A stretch of DNA of 64,000 nucleotides from Drosophila pseudoobscura (taxonomy: Eukaryota > Arthropoda > Insecta > Diptera > Drosophilidae). The notes below the pieces were generated by a model. The model ran no database searches. It saw only the letters and a list, made by a program, of their open reading frames with translations, and was not told the DNA's origin. Where the stretch lies: contig NC_046683.1 of the NCBI RefSeq assembly GCF_009870125.1, forward strand, positions 37,897,869 through 37,961,868, given 5' to 3'. Shown piece after piece: positions 36,960 to 47,513 of this stretch (its first letter is position 1; each line of letters opens with the position of its first letter). The translations under genes and the position numbers were made by a program.

Positions 36960-39515
36960 GCGCACGGCTGCAATATCGGCTCGTCTTCGGTAAACGAGTC
37001 AAGTAACCTAGTGCCCATGTCACGACAAGACTTTGTTGACGGCTTTCCTGACCTGTCCCTATCTCAAGTCAATTATGTGAAAAATTCCTTGGGTGGATTG
37101 CTTGATCTGTGCTTTGTATCGGATCCGACCATGGTGTTGTTAACCCGAGCACTTCACTATACCTGAAGGCGCCTAACATCCTACTTTCGAAGTGTGGCTA
37201 GATATGGGACCAACTGAATTGGATCGGTCGAGTGGGCTATCTAAACGTGTCCGCTGCTTTCGTAAAGCCCAGTTTGCGAAGCTTAATAACCTCATTATGG
37301 ATTTTGATTGGTCCTTCTTATACTTGGGCTTATCCGATTAGATCTGGAAAACCCTCTTGGTTTACCAAAGAAGTATCCATTCTAAAACTTAAAATCAAGA
37401 CTTTCTAACAAATTTCAAGAAGTTGGCTGTCCTCGCTATATAATAGCTCGGTCAAACTTTTTAGTTCTTAATGCACAATGCTCTAAGAACTACCTATCTC
37501 GATGCAGGACCCTAAACAGTTTTACTGCTTCGCAAACAGTAAGCGTAGAATGTCCGCCCACCCAACCTCGCTATCATTTCGTAATACGTCGGCAAATAAT
37601 GATCAGGCAATTGCCGACCTTTTTGCACAATTTTTCCAAACGACCTATTCTGAGGAAAGCTATTCTGTTCATTCGACCCATACGGTTTACCGAGGTCGAA
37701 CGGCATGTTCAGTACCTTGTTAAATGATTGTTCTTTACTTCATGATCTTTGACTAGTCAGGCCGGTGTTTTCACCGGGTCCAGACGGGATTCCAGGTTGT
37801 GTACTCAGGTACTGCGCCGAGGCACTGTGTGGACCCTTGCTTAAGCTATTCACCCTGTCCATCGATTATTTTATCCTCCCCCCGATCTGGAAGAATCCGT
37901 TAATAATACCTTCCCATACAAAAAAGGTAGCAAGTCTGACGCAAAAAATTATAGAGGAATAGCTAATTTATCCGCTATTCCTAAAATGTTTGAGAAGGTT
38001 TTAACTCCGCACTTTCAACATATCTGCAAGTCACTTATATCTCCAACTCAGCATGGATTTATAAGGCGGCGATCAACTACAACGAACTTGTTAGAGTTTA
38101 CCTTTTTCATTATGAAAGGCTTTCAATGTAACTTAGAGACGGATGTTATTTAGTAAAGCATTAAACTCTGTAAACCATTCCCTTCTAGCACATAAACTTT
38201 ACCTTTTAGGGTTTCCGCCCAACATCCTGAAATGGATTTGTGGCCATCTTTGTTCCAGGTCACAAGTAGTCCTCTTCAAAAGCTCCCTCTCTTCACCAGT
38301 AAAGGTTTCTTCGGGAGTACCACAGGGTAGCCATCTAGGCCCCTTACTCTTCACACTCTTTATTAATGACCTGCCTTCGGTATTAACATACTCTTGAGTA
38401 CTTATGTATGCGGAAGATGTTAAACTCTGTGTCCAGTATAAGGACATTTCATTTCATTCTCCCTTGCAATCCGATCTCAATAACTTTCAGTCATGGTGTT
38501 GTGCAAACTTGTTACACCTTAATGCCTCGAAATGCAAAGTTATAACATTTCATCGTTCTAGCCCTTTGTTGGCTCCCTACACCCTATTTGGTGGTTCTTT
38601 TGAGAGAATTACCCTGGTTGATGATCTGGGTGTTATGTTAGACCCCAAGTTAAAGTTTTCCGAACACATTTCCACCATGGTAAATAAGGCCATGGGCGTG
38701 CTTGGGTTTATAAAGAGGTGGTCAAAGGAATTTGACGACCCCTATATAACAAAGACTCTCTATACCTCGCTTGTTCGTCCGATCTTAGAATACGGCTCCT
38801 GTGTATGGTGCTCTCAGTACAAAATACACCAGGACCGTATAGAATCATTACAGAAAAACTTTTTACTCTTTTCTCTGCGGGGCCTTAATGCGGGATGCGG
38901 GTGTGAGACTCCCATCTTACTCTAGCACACTGCTATTAAACCTCCCATCCTTAGTTCATCGTAGAAAAATGATTTTTATAGATTTTTATGCACAACTTGA
39001 TCAAGGGTGACGTAGATAGCCCTGATCTGTTAAGTCGTAAATTTCACGACTCCTTTAGATTCACTAGAAACTATATACTGTTGTCCCTTCCACTCTGTAG
39101 ATCGAATTATTCCTTGCATGAATCGTTTAGGGTCTTATGCTCGGATTATAATTCCCTTTACCATACCATGTATGTACCTTTCTCGTAATTAGTAATTGTA
39201 GTGGTATTTGTGTTTTGAATAGACGCTTAATTCTCCTAGCAATGTTTAGTTTTAAATTTCCTCGCATATACTCGTATGTAAGACTAACAGCTATCTTTCC
39301 TGCATGTTCGCATTCGGTTCGGTTAACGCGTCGCGCGTCATACAGTAGCGCCCCTCGGTCGGTTGGGCGGGAGAGGGGCTGCGTTTTGCCTGGGATCCGC
39401 GCGTAACAGCCTTCTGCTGGTGTCACACGGGCCACTTGACGGTTCAGTAACTGCATCGCCTCTTGAAAGATGCAGTCACTGCATGTCAACGTCCAATTAT
39501 AATAAATGGGAAATA
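36960..39515 (+). pseudogene. Jockey/CR1-like non-LTR retrotransposon, broken ORF2
   Basis: The C-terminal endonuclease part is visible at about 37020-37165 (DFVDGFPDLSLSQ, LLDLCFVSD). The linker follows (37500-37720), then a shifted-frame reverse transcriptase: NYRGIANLSAIPKMFEKVL and STTTNLLEFT (37950-38110), SGVPQGSHLGPLLFTLFIND (38310-38375), YAEDVK in place of the YADD catalytic box (38407), and LVRPILEYGSCVW (38772-38810). The tail HNLIKGDVDSPDLLSRKF ends near 39186, and the 3' UTR shared with 46925-47085 runs to about 39515. Several stops and frameshifts, and Glu for the first Asp of YADD, make it inactive. The 5' part, including ORF1, is missing. Confidence 0.85.
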
Positions 39516-39688
39516 TAAGTCGACTTTGATTAAAAACGAAACGAACGAAACGGAACTGAATATTCTAAATCGATCAAATTATTTTAAGCGAGAAGTAATG
39601 TACGTTTCTATCGGGTATTTACATAATAAATTATCTCTATTGGTTCATTTAATATTGAGTAGACGAGGCGAACGGACGATGTTCTAAT

Positions 39689-40014
39689 TATACCTGATAC
39701 TCAAAATGAGTTTGTGGTGAAAATGGATGTGTGTAACGTCCAACGTTCCTTTTGGCTATAAAAATAATCCGATCTGATCCAGATTCAGCAATCTGATAGA
39801 TTCTGCAGTCTAAAAGATATGGGCATTCTTTACGGTTCTGCGCTAATAGGGACGGAGGGACGGACAGATAGACTATTGATGCTATCGGCTATTGATGCTG
39901 ATCAAGAATATATATACTTTATGGGGTCGGAAACGATTCCTTCTGGACGTTACACACATCCACTTTTACCACAAATCTAATAAGCCCGAATCCTCATTTT
40001 GAGTATCGGGTATA
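39689..40014. mobile_element. Foldback derivative of a DINE-1-like element
   Basis: The left arm (39689-39743) is the reverse complement of the family's 3' end (GATACTCAAAATGAG, GTGGTGAAAATGGATGTGTG). The right arm (39944-40014) is the same end in forward orientation, reaching GAGTATCGGGTATA. Between them lie forward internal segments, including TTTTGGCTATAAAAATAATC and CAAGAATATATATACTTTAT. The arms could form a 50-base stem. Confidence 0.7.
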
Positions 40015-40019
40015 CAAAT

Positions 40020-41143
40020 ACTCATTCCAACGTTTTCGGGCAGATACGAGGGGTGTCAGCTTAGTGACTTGTTCTTAGGCTCAGTCGACAAGAAGAGTAG
40101 TCTTCCCAAGTGACAAAAGTTTCATTATTTGAAATCCTATCTGGATGGTGAAGCGTTCTCTCTGATAAAATATATTCCCATTTCGGATGTCAATTACCAG
40201 GACGCAATTGAGTGGCTCGAAAATCGTTATAACAAAATATCACTTATTACTCGTTCGTTCATTCAAAACTTGCATTCGTTGCCAACCGCAAAGGGTTCAA
40301 ACATCGCCGAGTGGCGTAAAATGATCGAAACCTCCCACGAAAGTATATGTGGTCTAGATGTGCTAAAATGCGACAGGCGCAATGTGTGGCTGATCCATAT
40401 CTTGCTCTCAAAGCTATACCCTGAATGCAAGGAAGCTTGGGCTACCTCCAGTGAATCGTGCAAAGAAAATATGACCATAAATGTTCTGTTCGGCTTTGTT
40501 GCGATGGCCTTGAGTCTTGTCAAGATCCAAAGCTAACCCACGATACACACACGCTGCTGAATAAACGTCGTGCAGTTTCTCATCATGCTGACGTGCCAAA
40601 TACGCCTGTTCTTGATTGTGTATATTGTTTCAAGCAACACAGTCTTTATGCGTGCATTCAATTGAAGGCTCTGGATGTTGTGGAGCTCTGGATAGTTTGT
40701 GCTTCAATTGTATAAGCCGATCTCATCAGGTAAAGGAGTGTAATTCCGTCTGTGTAAGTTGAGGCACCACACTCTTGTTCATCCAGAGGATACACGCTTT
40801 GTCCCGGTTTCCGCTGCTGTTAATACATCCGCTGACTCAACCTTCCGCTCGTCCACGTTCTCTGCTGACGCTGATCCAGCCGTGGTCAGACATTATATGT
40901 TGGAGAGGGAATTCGTAGTCAATAGGCAAGCCAAATTGCCAACGATTTTGGCCACTATAGTCGACTCCTGGCGCAACGAGACAACATGTAGGATATTGCT
41001 GGATACTGGTTGAACTATGGTCGCCGAATCATTTATTCAACGAATCGGATTGCCGCGCACGCATGCTCGTATACCAGTGGTCGGTCGAGGCGCCAACCCT
41101 TTTGGGGTTACTAGAGGTCGCGCCACATACCCAACAGCCAACT
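40020..41143 (+). pseudogene. BEL/Pao LTR-retrotransposon, gag-protease remnant
   Basis: The gag region reads KFHYLKSYLDGEAFSLIKYI with PISDVNYQDAIEWLENRYNK, typical of BEL/Pao gag (40120-40535). A zinc-knuckle-like CVYCFKQHSLYAC is at about 40615-40655. The aspartic protease block has CRILLDTG (40990-41013) with a stop right behind it, then VAESFIQRIGLPR. Reverse transcriptase, integrase and both LTRs are absent, so this is a truncated relic wedged between two other elements. Confidence 0.75.
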
Positions 41144-41721
41144 AGGTTATAAAAGAGGGAAATCGGTACTAGATAGTCTACACTACGTAGACCACCTAGC
41201 CACCAGAGCCATTGCCCTAAAAAAACATCTAACCTTAATATCTCTTGACTTCACCAAGGCTTTCCACAAAATAGGTATCCACTCTGTCATCCAAGAACTA
41301 AAAAAATGGCTCACGCATCATAAAATGCGTCATAAATTTCATGTCAAGCTGGAAAATCGTCGTGAAAAGTGGCACGAATCTCTCGAACACCTTCCCACTT
41401 CCCAACGGCATACCCCAAGGCTCTAATCTGCTGTAAGCAGATCAAATTCTGTGCATACGCAGACGACTTTCTCCTTATCATACAACACAGCAAAGGAAAA
41501 AGACTCACAACCGACATCCAAACAATCCTCAATCAAATAAACAACTAGTGCATTCACTCTCCAATGACAAAAGCCAACTCCTACACATGTGTCGAAAACA
41601 AAACTGCAAACCAAAATTTCTTACTGGCAACACATCCATCAAACAAAACAGCTCACTCAGGCTACTAGGCATCACACTCAACTCCAGATACAACTGGAAT
41701 TCTCATATTCATAAACTCAAA

Positions 41722-42834
41722 CGAGGGGGAACGTTGTGAGTTGCTGCGGACACCGCAACTCTACAGTTATACCCGATACTAAGTCAGTATGGCTCTCCTC
41801 CGGCAGCGCCGCTAATATTAAACGACACGACAAAGAGTGCGTGCGAGAGAGACAGAAACTCAGTCTGAGCGTGACGTCGGGCGCTGCGTAGCCACTGCAA
41901 ATTGATTTGTTCCTTTTGGCTATAAAAATGATCTGATCTGATCCAGATTCAGCAATCTGATAGATATGGTCATTATCTATGATTCTGCGTTTTTAGTTTT
42001 CTCAAATCTGCAATATTGTGGATGCAACAGATTTTGGTCCTTTGTGGGGGCGGAAGGGGGTGGGGCGAAATTTTGAGATATACGTTTTATAGTGAGATCT
42101 AACAGGAGTGCGGATACTAAATTTGGTTACTCTAGCTTTAATAGTCTCTGAGATTTGTGAATATCCCCAGATTTGCATCCTTTGCGGCGGCGGAACGGGG
42201 TGTGGCGAAATTTTGAAACAAACTCGTCTCGGTCCGATATATTAGGAGTGTGGATACCAAATTTGGTTGCTCTAGCTTTTATAGTCTCTGAGATCTAGGC
42301 GCTAATGTTTTACTCTAAGCAAAGCCGCCTATGCTACGTGTGTGTTAGAGAGAGACAGGGTGAGAAAAAATAAAATTTTTTTCTTGATGCTGGCTATAAT
42401 AATAATAGGATCAGATTCCAATTAAGATTTCGCAGTCTAAAAGATATCGTCATTCTCTACGATTCTGCGTTTTTGGTTTTTTCGTATCTTTAAAATTGTG
42501 GATGCCACAGATTTTCGCCCTTTGTGGGGGCGGAAGTGGGCGAGGCAAAGTTTTGAAATATTTTTGTAGCAGTGACATATCACAGAAGTCTGGATCGAAA
42601 ACATCGTTGCTCTAGCTCTTATAGTCTTTGAGCATTAGGCGCTGAAGGGGACGGATAGACGGACGGACTGACAGACGGACAGACAGACATGGCTGAATCG
42701 ACTCGGCTATTGATGCTGATCAAGAATATATATACTTTATGGGGTCGGAGACGATTCCTTCTGGACGTTACACACATCCACTTTTACCACAAATCTAAGA
42801 TACCCCAATACTCATTTTGAGTATCGGGTATAAA
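41722..42834 (+). mobile_element. Full-length DINE-1/INE-1-like (Helentron-type) copy
   Basis: It starts CGAGGGGGAACGTTGTGAGT and ends GAGTATCGGGTATAAA. It is closely similar over its whole length (about 1.1 kb) to 45360-46444. Inside are repeated modules around GGGGGCGGAAGGGGGTGGGG, two GAGA-rich stretches (about 41830-41858 and 42340-42366), and the (GACGGACG)n then CATGGCTGAATCGACTCGGC module. There is no protein coding. It sits in the reverse transcriptase of the I-element-like copy, so it is younger than that element. Confidence 0.8.
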
Positions 42835-43087
42835 TAGACCTTTCCTAGCCACTGGGCATTGTTAAACACCTCTCGTCCTTAAAATACAGCTGCCACACCT
42901 CATCACTTTTACAAATCATCAAATCTCTAATCCAGGGACCGTAAATAATCATTATTATTATTTTTTTTAATCTCTTACTTTTAATGGACCTAGAAAAATA
43001 CTATTTACACCAAAATCTTTATTTTTGTACAATCTCTGCATTGCCGCCATGATTTGTAAACTTTTGATTTTTTACGATTTTCTTCAC

Positions 43088-43180
43088 AGATAATCATTAT
43101 TTTTGAGTAATTTGATAAAACTTAGACTTAATCATAATTCTTGATAAAAAAAAAATAAAACTCAAAAATAATGATTATCT
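43088..43180. repeat. Perfect 21-bp inverted repeat (hairpin) in AT-rich insert
   Basis: AGATAATCATTATTTTTGAG(T) at 43088-43108 pairs exactly with 43160-43180 across a 51-base loop. A third partial copy of the AATAATCATTATTATT motif is at about 42950. The insert separates two coding parts of the I-like element and may itself be a small foldback element. Confidence 0.6.
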
Positions 43181-44630
43181 ATGATTTTTATTTTTTTCGC
43201 TTAAAATAATACTCAACAGGAATTTACGGCTTCTGAGCTAGAATGTTTGCCAATTTTATTGCATATCCTTGTCAAAGGACCACAGAGCTACACCCTTCGC
43301 TAAAATTTTCTTTTTGAAAATACATTAAAATTTGTTGTTTCGCACACCCACTAACTACCTACTATCTGAAGCGAACTGAGCCTTGGAAAACAAGCGAAAT
43401 TTTCTAACTGGAAAAATATTTAAAAACCTCATCCACGCTAAATGAACCCGCTAAACACCCTCCCAAAAAACCTTAAAAAAACACAGACTGCTTAGCACGA
43501 TTGACAGAGCCAAACAAGTATCCCAGAATAACCTCATCCCGTTCTCCCCGATCAAAACCTCCAACTCCAATAAATTCAGCCTTACAACCATCCTTAAATC
43601 AACCAACATCACCCTATCCAAATACACCAGCCCCCCAATAGTCTTCCTACAGCTCTGCCCCTCCATTTAATCCAACCTCCCCCAACACAGCTTGATATTC
43701 ACAGACGGGTCCAGAGCAGCCGCCATTACCAGCTATAGCATTTTCAATGAGACATCAACCATAAAATCTGGATCTGCGGAAGACACGCTATCTGCACAAA
43801 CTCACTCTCCTCTATATCCGCAACTATCAGTCCCAACAATTTCCACAATCCGTAATCTTGAAACCAAGCTATTCCCAATAATAACATTAATCTGGATACC
43901 TAGCCATATTGGCATAAAAAGGAACAAAATTGCCGACACCTCAGCCCAAATGACCTCCAAACACGACCCCTCATATATACCCCAAATCATATCAAAAACG
44001 ACATCTCCCAATTCCGTAAGAAAATTCTCCTATCCAAACAAACCGACCTCCTCATTAAAATTTCCCCCTGCAGGGGGTACCAGAGCCTTGGTACCAACAA
44101 ATTATCAAGCTGTCTTCCACTCATCCTCCCCCCAAACCCCTAAACAACGTAAGCAGAAGACACCAAGTTATCTAAAGGTCACACAAGGTTCACCAATGGT
44201 CACTACGGGATTAAAACATCATCCATCGCACGCCAACTGTGCCACAACTCAACCATAGACTTAAGACATATTATATACTCATGCCCCGCACTCTCTGTAC
44301 AAAGATCCTCAATATTCCACAACACCGAGCCCATGCAATACATCTCCAATCCTACCAACAGAAAATCAAAAATAATCCTCAACTATCTAGATCACTCAAA
44401 AATCCTTCACTACATAAAACGGCATATAAAACCATCCCTGTACATATGTATAAATGCACAGAAATAGTATAATAGATAATAATAATCTAGTGAGCTTAGG
44501 GCCTTAGTAGCTATAGCCCCATACTTTGTTAATACCTAGTTTTAACTATTTATTAGTTTTATATAATAATAATAATATGATCATTAAATATATTTAATAA
44601 AACCTAGTCAAATTTATATAGTCCACTCAG

Positions 44631-45236
44631 CCAGAACCACTTATATATAAAATAGTAAAAGAAAACACGACTATGAAAATACCAAAAAATACCGCAAAAT
44701 TCTACTTTTCCTATTTTAATTGGTTTTCAGTTGGTTATGAATGAATAGCCTGAAAGTAGGCACTGGCATCGCAACGAGACGTACCACACCAGAATGGAAG
44801 ATGAAGCTTTAAGCTTATAGATATATACATATGTGTAGTTGAAGTTTCGGACAAGCTTTAACGAGAAAGCAATGACCGGATAGATATGGCTCGAATGGTG
44901 TATTCGTGGTATGACTGAGCGGATGAGCCCCCCGCAAATTAAATTTCGTAGCAGAATCTGTTCCAGAATCTATTATCGATTTTTTATACCGAACAAACAA
45001 TATGTATGATGTACATACATATATGCTTTAACAGCTGTAATTAACCACTTTTAGGCGTTCTTTAGTTAATCTTCGAATAGTTTAAAACAAGTTTTACATT
45101 GTTAATTATTGAGAGGTTTGTAGGAAAATATATGTCACAAGAAAAATAATTTTTTCTAAAATATCTCAAATAATCTTAATAAATCATACCTTGGAAACGA
45201 AGCGTGGAGGAAACAGCTCAGATAGTTCAGACACCG
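44631..45236. other. Unassigned repeat-rich stretch between elements
   Basis: No gene is seen. The sequence is moderately AT-rich with a CATATGTATGATGTACATAC microsatellite near 44995-45025. It may include old, unrecognised repeat fragments. Confidence 0.3.
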
Positions 45237-45237
45237 A

Positions 45238-45356
45238 ATGAATATGTATATTGGAGCAACCAAATTTTGTATCCAGGCTCCTATGATATCACGCTGTCAC
45301 AAAATTCCGCTCCCACAAAGGACGAAAATCTGTAGCCTCCACAATTTTTAGAATAC
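45238..45356 (-). mobile_element. Reverse-oriented DINE-1-like internal fragment
   Basis: The reverse complement contains ATTGTGGAGGCTACAGATTT, CGTCCTTTGTGGGAGCGGAA and GATACAAAATTTGGTTGCTC, family internal motifs in the correct order. The full forward copy at 45360 starts right next to it, a tail-to-head pair. Confidence 0.65.
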
Positions 45357-45359
45357 AAA

Positions 45360-46444
45360 CGAGGGGGAACGTTGTGAGTTGCTGCGGACACCGCAACTCT
45401 ACAGTTATACCCGATACTAAGTCAGTATGGCTCTCCTCCGGCAGCGCCGCTAATATTAAACGACACGACAAAGAGTGCGTGCGAGAGAGACAGAAAATCA
45501 GTCTGAGCGTGCCGTCGGGCGCTGCGTAGCCACTGCAAATTGATTTGTTCCTTTTGGCTATAAAAATGATCTGATCTGATCCAGATTCAGCACTCTGATA
45601 GATATGGTTATTAACTATGATTCTGCGTTTTTAGTTTTCTCAAATCTGCAATATTGTGGATGCAACAGATTTTGGTCCTTTGTGGGGGCGGAAGGGGGTG
45701 GGGCGAAATTTTGAGATATACGTTTTATAGTGAGATCTAACAGTAGTGCGGATACTAAATTTGGTTACTCTAGCTTTAATAGTCTCTGAGATTTGGGAAT
45801 ATCCCCAGATCTGCATCCTTTGCGGGGGCGGAAGGGGGTGTGGCGAAATTTTGAAACAAACTGGTCTCGGTCCGATATATTAGGAGTGTGGATACCAAAT
45901 TTGGTTGCTCTAGCTTTTATAGTCTCTGAGATCTAGGCGCTAATGTTTTACTCTAAGCAAAGCCGCCTATGCTACGTGTGTGTTAGAGAGAGACAGGGCG
46001 AGAAAAAATGAAATTGTTTTCTTGATGCTGGCTATTATAATAATACGATCCAATTCAGATCCTGCAGTCTAAAAAATGTGGTCATTCTCTACGATTCTGC
46101 GTTTTTGGTTTTTCTCGTATCTTTAAAATTGTGGATGCCACGGATTTTCGTCCTTTGTGGAGGTGGAAATGGGCGGGCCGAAGTTTTGAAATATTTTTGT
46201 AGCAGTGGCATATCAGAGAAATCTGGATCCAAAACATCGTTGCTCTAGCTCTTATAGTCTTTGAGCACTAGGCGCTGAAGGGGACGGACCGACAGACAGG
46301 GCTCAATCGAATCGGCTATTGATGCTGATCAAGAATATATATACTTTATGGGGTCGGAGACGATTCCTTCTGGACGTTACACACATCCACTTTTACCACA
46401 AATCTAATATATCCCAATACTCATTTTGAGTATCGGGTATAAAA
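45360..46444 (+). mobile_element. Second full-length DINE-1-like copy
   Basis: Its ends and module order equal those of 41722-42834, with few substitutions, a shortened sugar-phosphate-like GACGGACC repeat, and small indels. The flanks differ apart from a shared CAAAC just before the start. It contains the same GAGA-rich segments (about 45468-45497 and 45978-46006). Confidence 0.8.
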
Positions 46445-46512
46445 ATTCCGTATTTTGTTAATTTTCTCCAACACTTTAAGAAGAAAACGGTTTCATGCAT
46501 TTCATAATCTAG

Positions 46513-47088
46513 TAGACTGCTAAGTAGTAAGCCTCCCATCCTTAGTTAACCGTAGAAAAATGCTTGGCGTGATTTTTGTGCACAACTTGATCAAGGGTGA
46601 CATAGACAGCCCTGATCTGTTGCGCCGCATAAACTTCACGATTTCCATTGAACTTACTAGAAATTTTATACCGTTCTTCCTTCCACTTTTTAGATCGAAT
46701 TATTCCTTGCATGAACCGTTTAAGGTCTTATGCTCGGATTATAATATTACCATATTATATCCACCACTAATTCTCTTCCTCTTATTAAATTACTAATCCT
46801 CACACACCTTTCTAGTAATTAGTAATTATAGTGGTATTCGTATTTGTATTTTGAATGTATGCTTAGTTCTCCTAGTAAGTTTACTGCTAATTTTCCTTGT
46901 ATATTAGTCTAACAGCTATTTTTCCTGCATGTTCGACTCGGTTAACGCTTCCCGCGTCATGCGGCAGCGCCCCTCGGTCGGTTGGGCTGGAGGAGGGCTG
47001 CAATTTGCCTGGGATCCGCGCTTAACAGCCTTCTGCAGTAATTGCCTCGCTTCTTGTAAGATGCAGTCATTGCAACGTCCAAATTTTC
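46513..47088 (+). pseudogene. Jockey/CR1-like retroelement 3' fragment
   Basis: It begins in CTCCCATCCTTAGTT and reads MLGVIFVHNLIKGDIDSPDL, the same tail as the larger copy ending at 39186. The 3' UTR matches 39290-39515 (CGCCCCTCGGTCGGTTGGGC, TGGGATCCGCGC.TAACAGCC). It is 5' truncated, which is typical of non-LTR insertion. Confidence 0.8.
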
Positions 47089-47089
47089 T

Positions 47090-47413
47090 TGATAAAGTAT
47101 TTATTTTTATAAATTATACTTAAAATGAGTATACTGGTATATTCAGTTTGTGGTGAAAATGGATTTGAAGAAGGATTGCTGAATCTGGCTCAGATCGGAT
47201 AATTTTTAAAGCCAAAAGCAACAAATCAATTTGCAGTGGCTACGCAGCGCCCGACGTCACGCTCAGACTGATTTTCTGTCTCTCTCGCACGCACTCTTTG
47301 TCGTGTCGTTTAATATTAGCGGCGTCTGCCGGAGGAGAGCCATACTGACTTAGTATCGGGTATAACTGTAGAGTTGCGGTCTCCGCAGCAACTCACAACG
47401 TTCCCCCTCGTTG
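47090..47413 (-). mobile_element. DINE-1-like copy, reverse, internally deleted
   Basis: The reverse complement runs from CGAGGGGGAACGTTGTGAGT through the GAGAGAGACAG stretch and the TTTGGCTTTAAAAATTATCC motif, then jumps to the 3' end with TTTTCACCACAAACTGAATA. About two thirds of the full length is missing. Confidence 0.7.
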
Positions 47414-47513
47414 TATATTAGAGGCGTCTGCCGGAGGAGAGCCATACTGACTAAGTATCGGGTATAAATGTAGAGTGGCGTTTGCCGCAGCAACTCACAA
47501 CATTCCCCCATGT
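47414..47513 (-). mobile_element. Second DINE-1-like 5' end, same orientation
   Basis: The reverse complement reads GGGGGAATGTTGTGAGTTGC through CGATACTTAGTCAGTATGGC and TCTCCTCCGGCAGACGCC, duplicating the 5' 100 bases of the neighbouring copy head to tail. It could be a partial tandem duplication or two insertions. Confidence 0.65.

Larger units (their letters stand above)
41143..44630 (+). pseudogene. I-element-like non-LTR retrotransposon, interrupted
   Basis: Reverse-transcriptase pieces include HLTLISLDFTKAFHKIGIHS (about 41230-41285), a KFCAYADDFLLI box (about 41445-41480), and SSLRLLGITLNSRYNWNSHI (41660-41710). A DINE copy (41722-42834) then interrupts. The frame resumes as KHLSSLKYSCHTSSLLQIIK (about 42870-42930), is broken by an AT-rich insert (about 42945-43210), and continues to the RNase H domain: IFTDGSRAA (43695) and LIWIPSHIGIKRNKIADTSA (about 43890-43945). 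The Cys/His tail lies near 44220-44300. TAATAATAATAATCTAG near the end recalls the TAA-repeat tail of I elements. Many stops and frameshifts mean it is dead. Confidence 0.8.
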
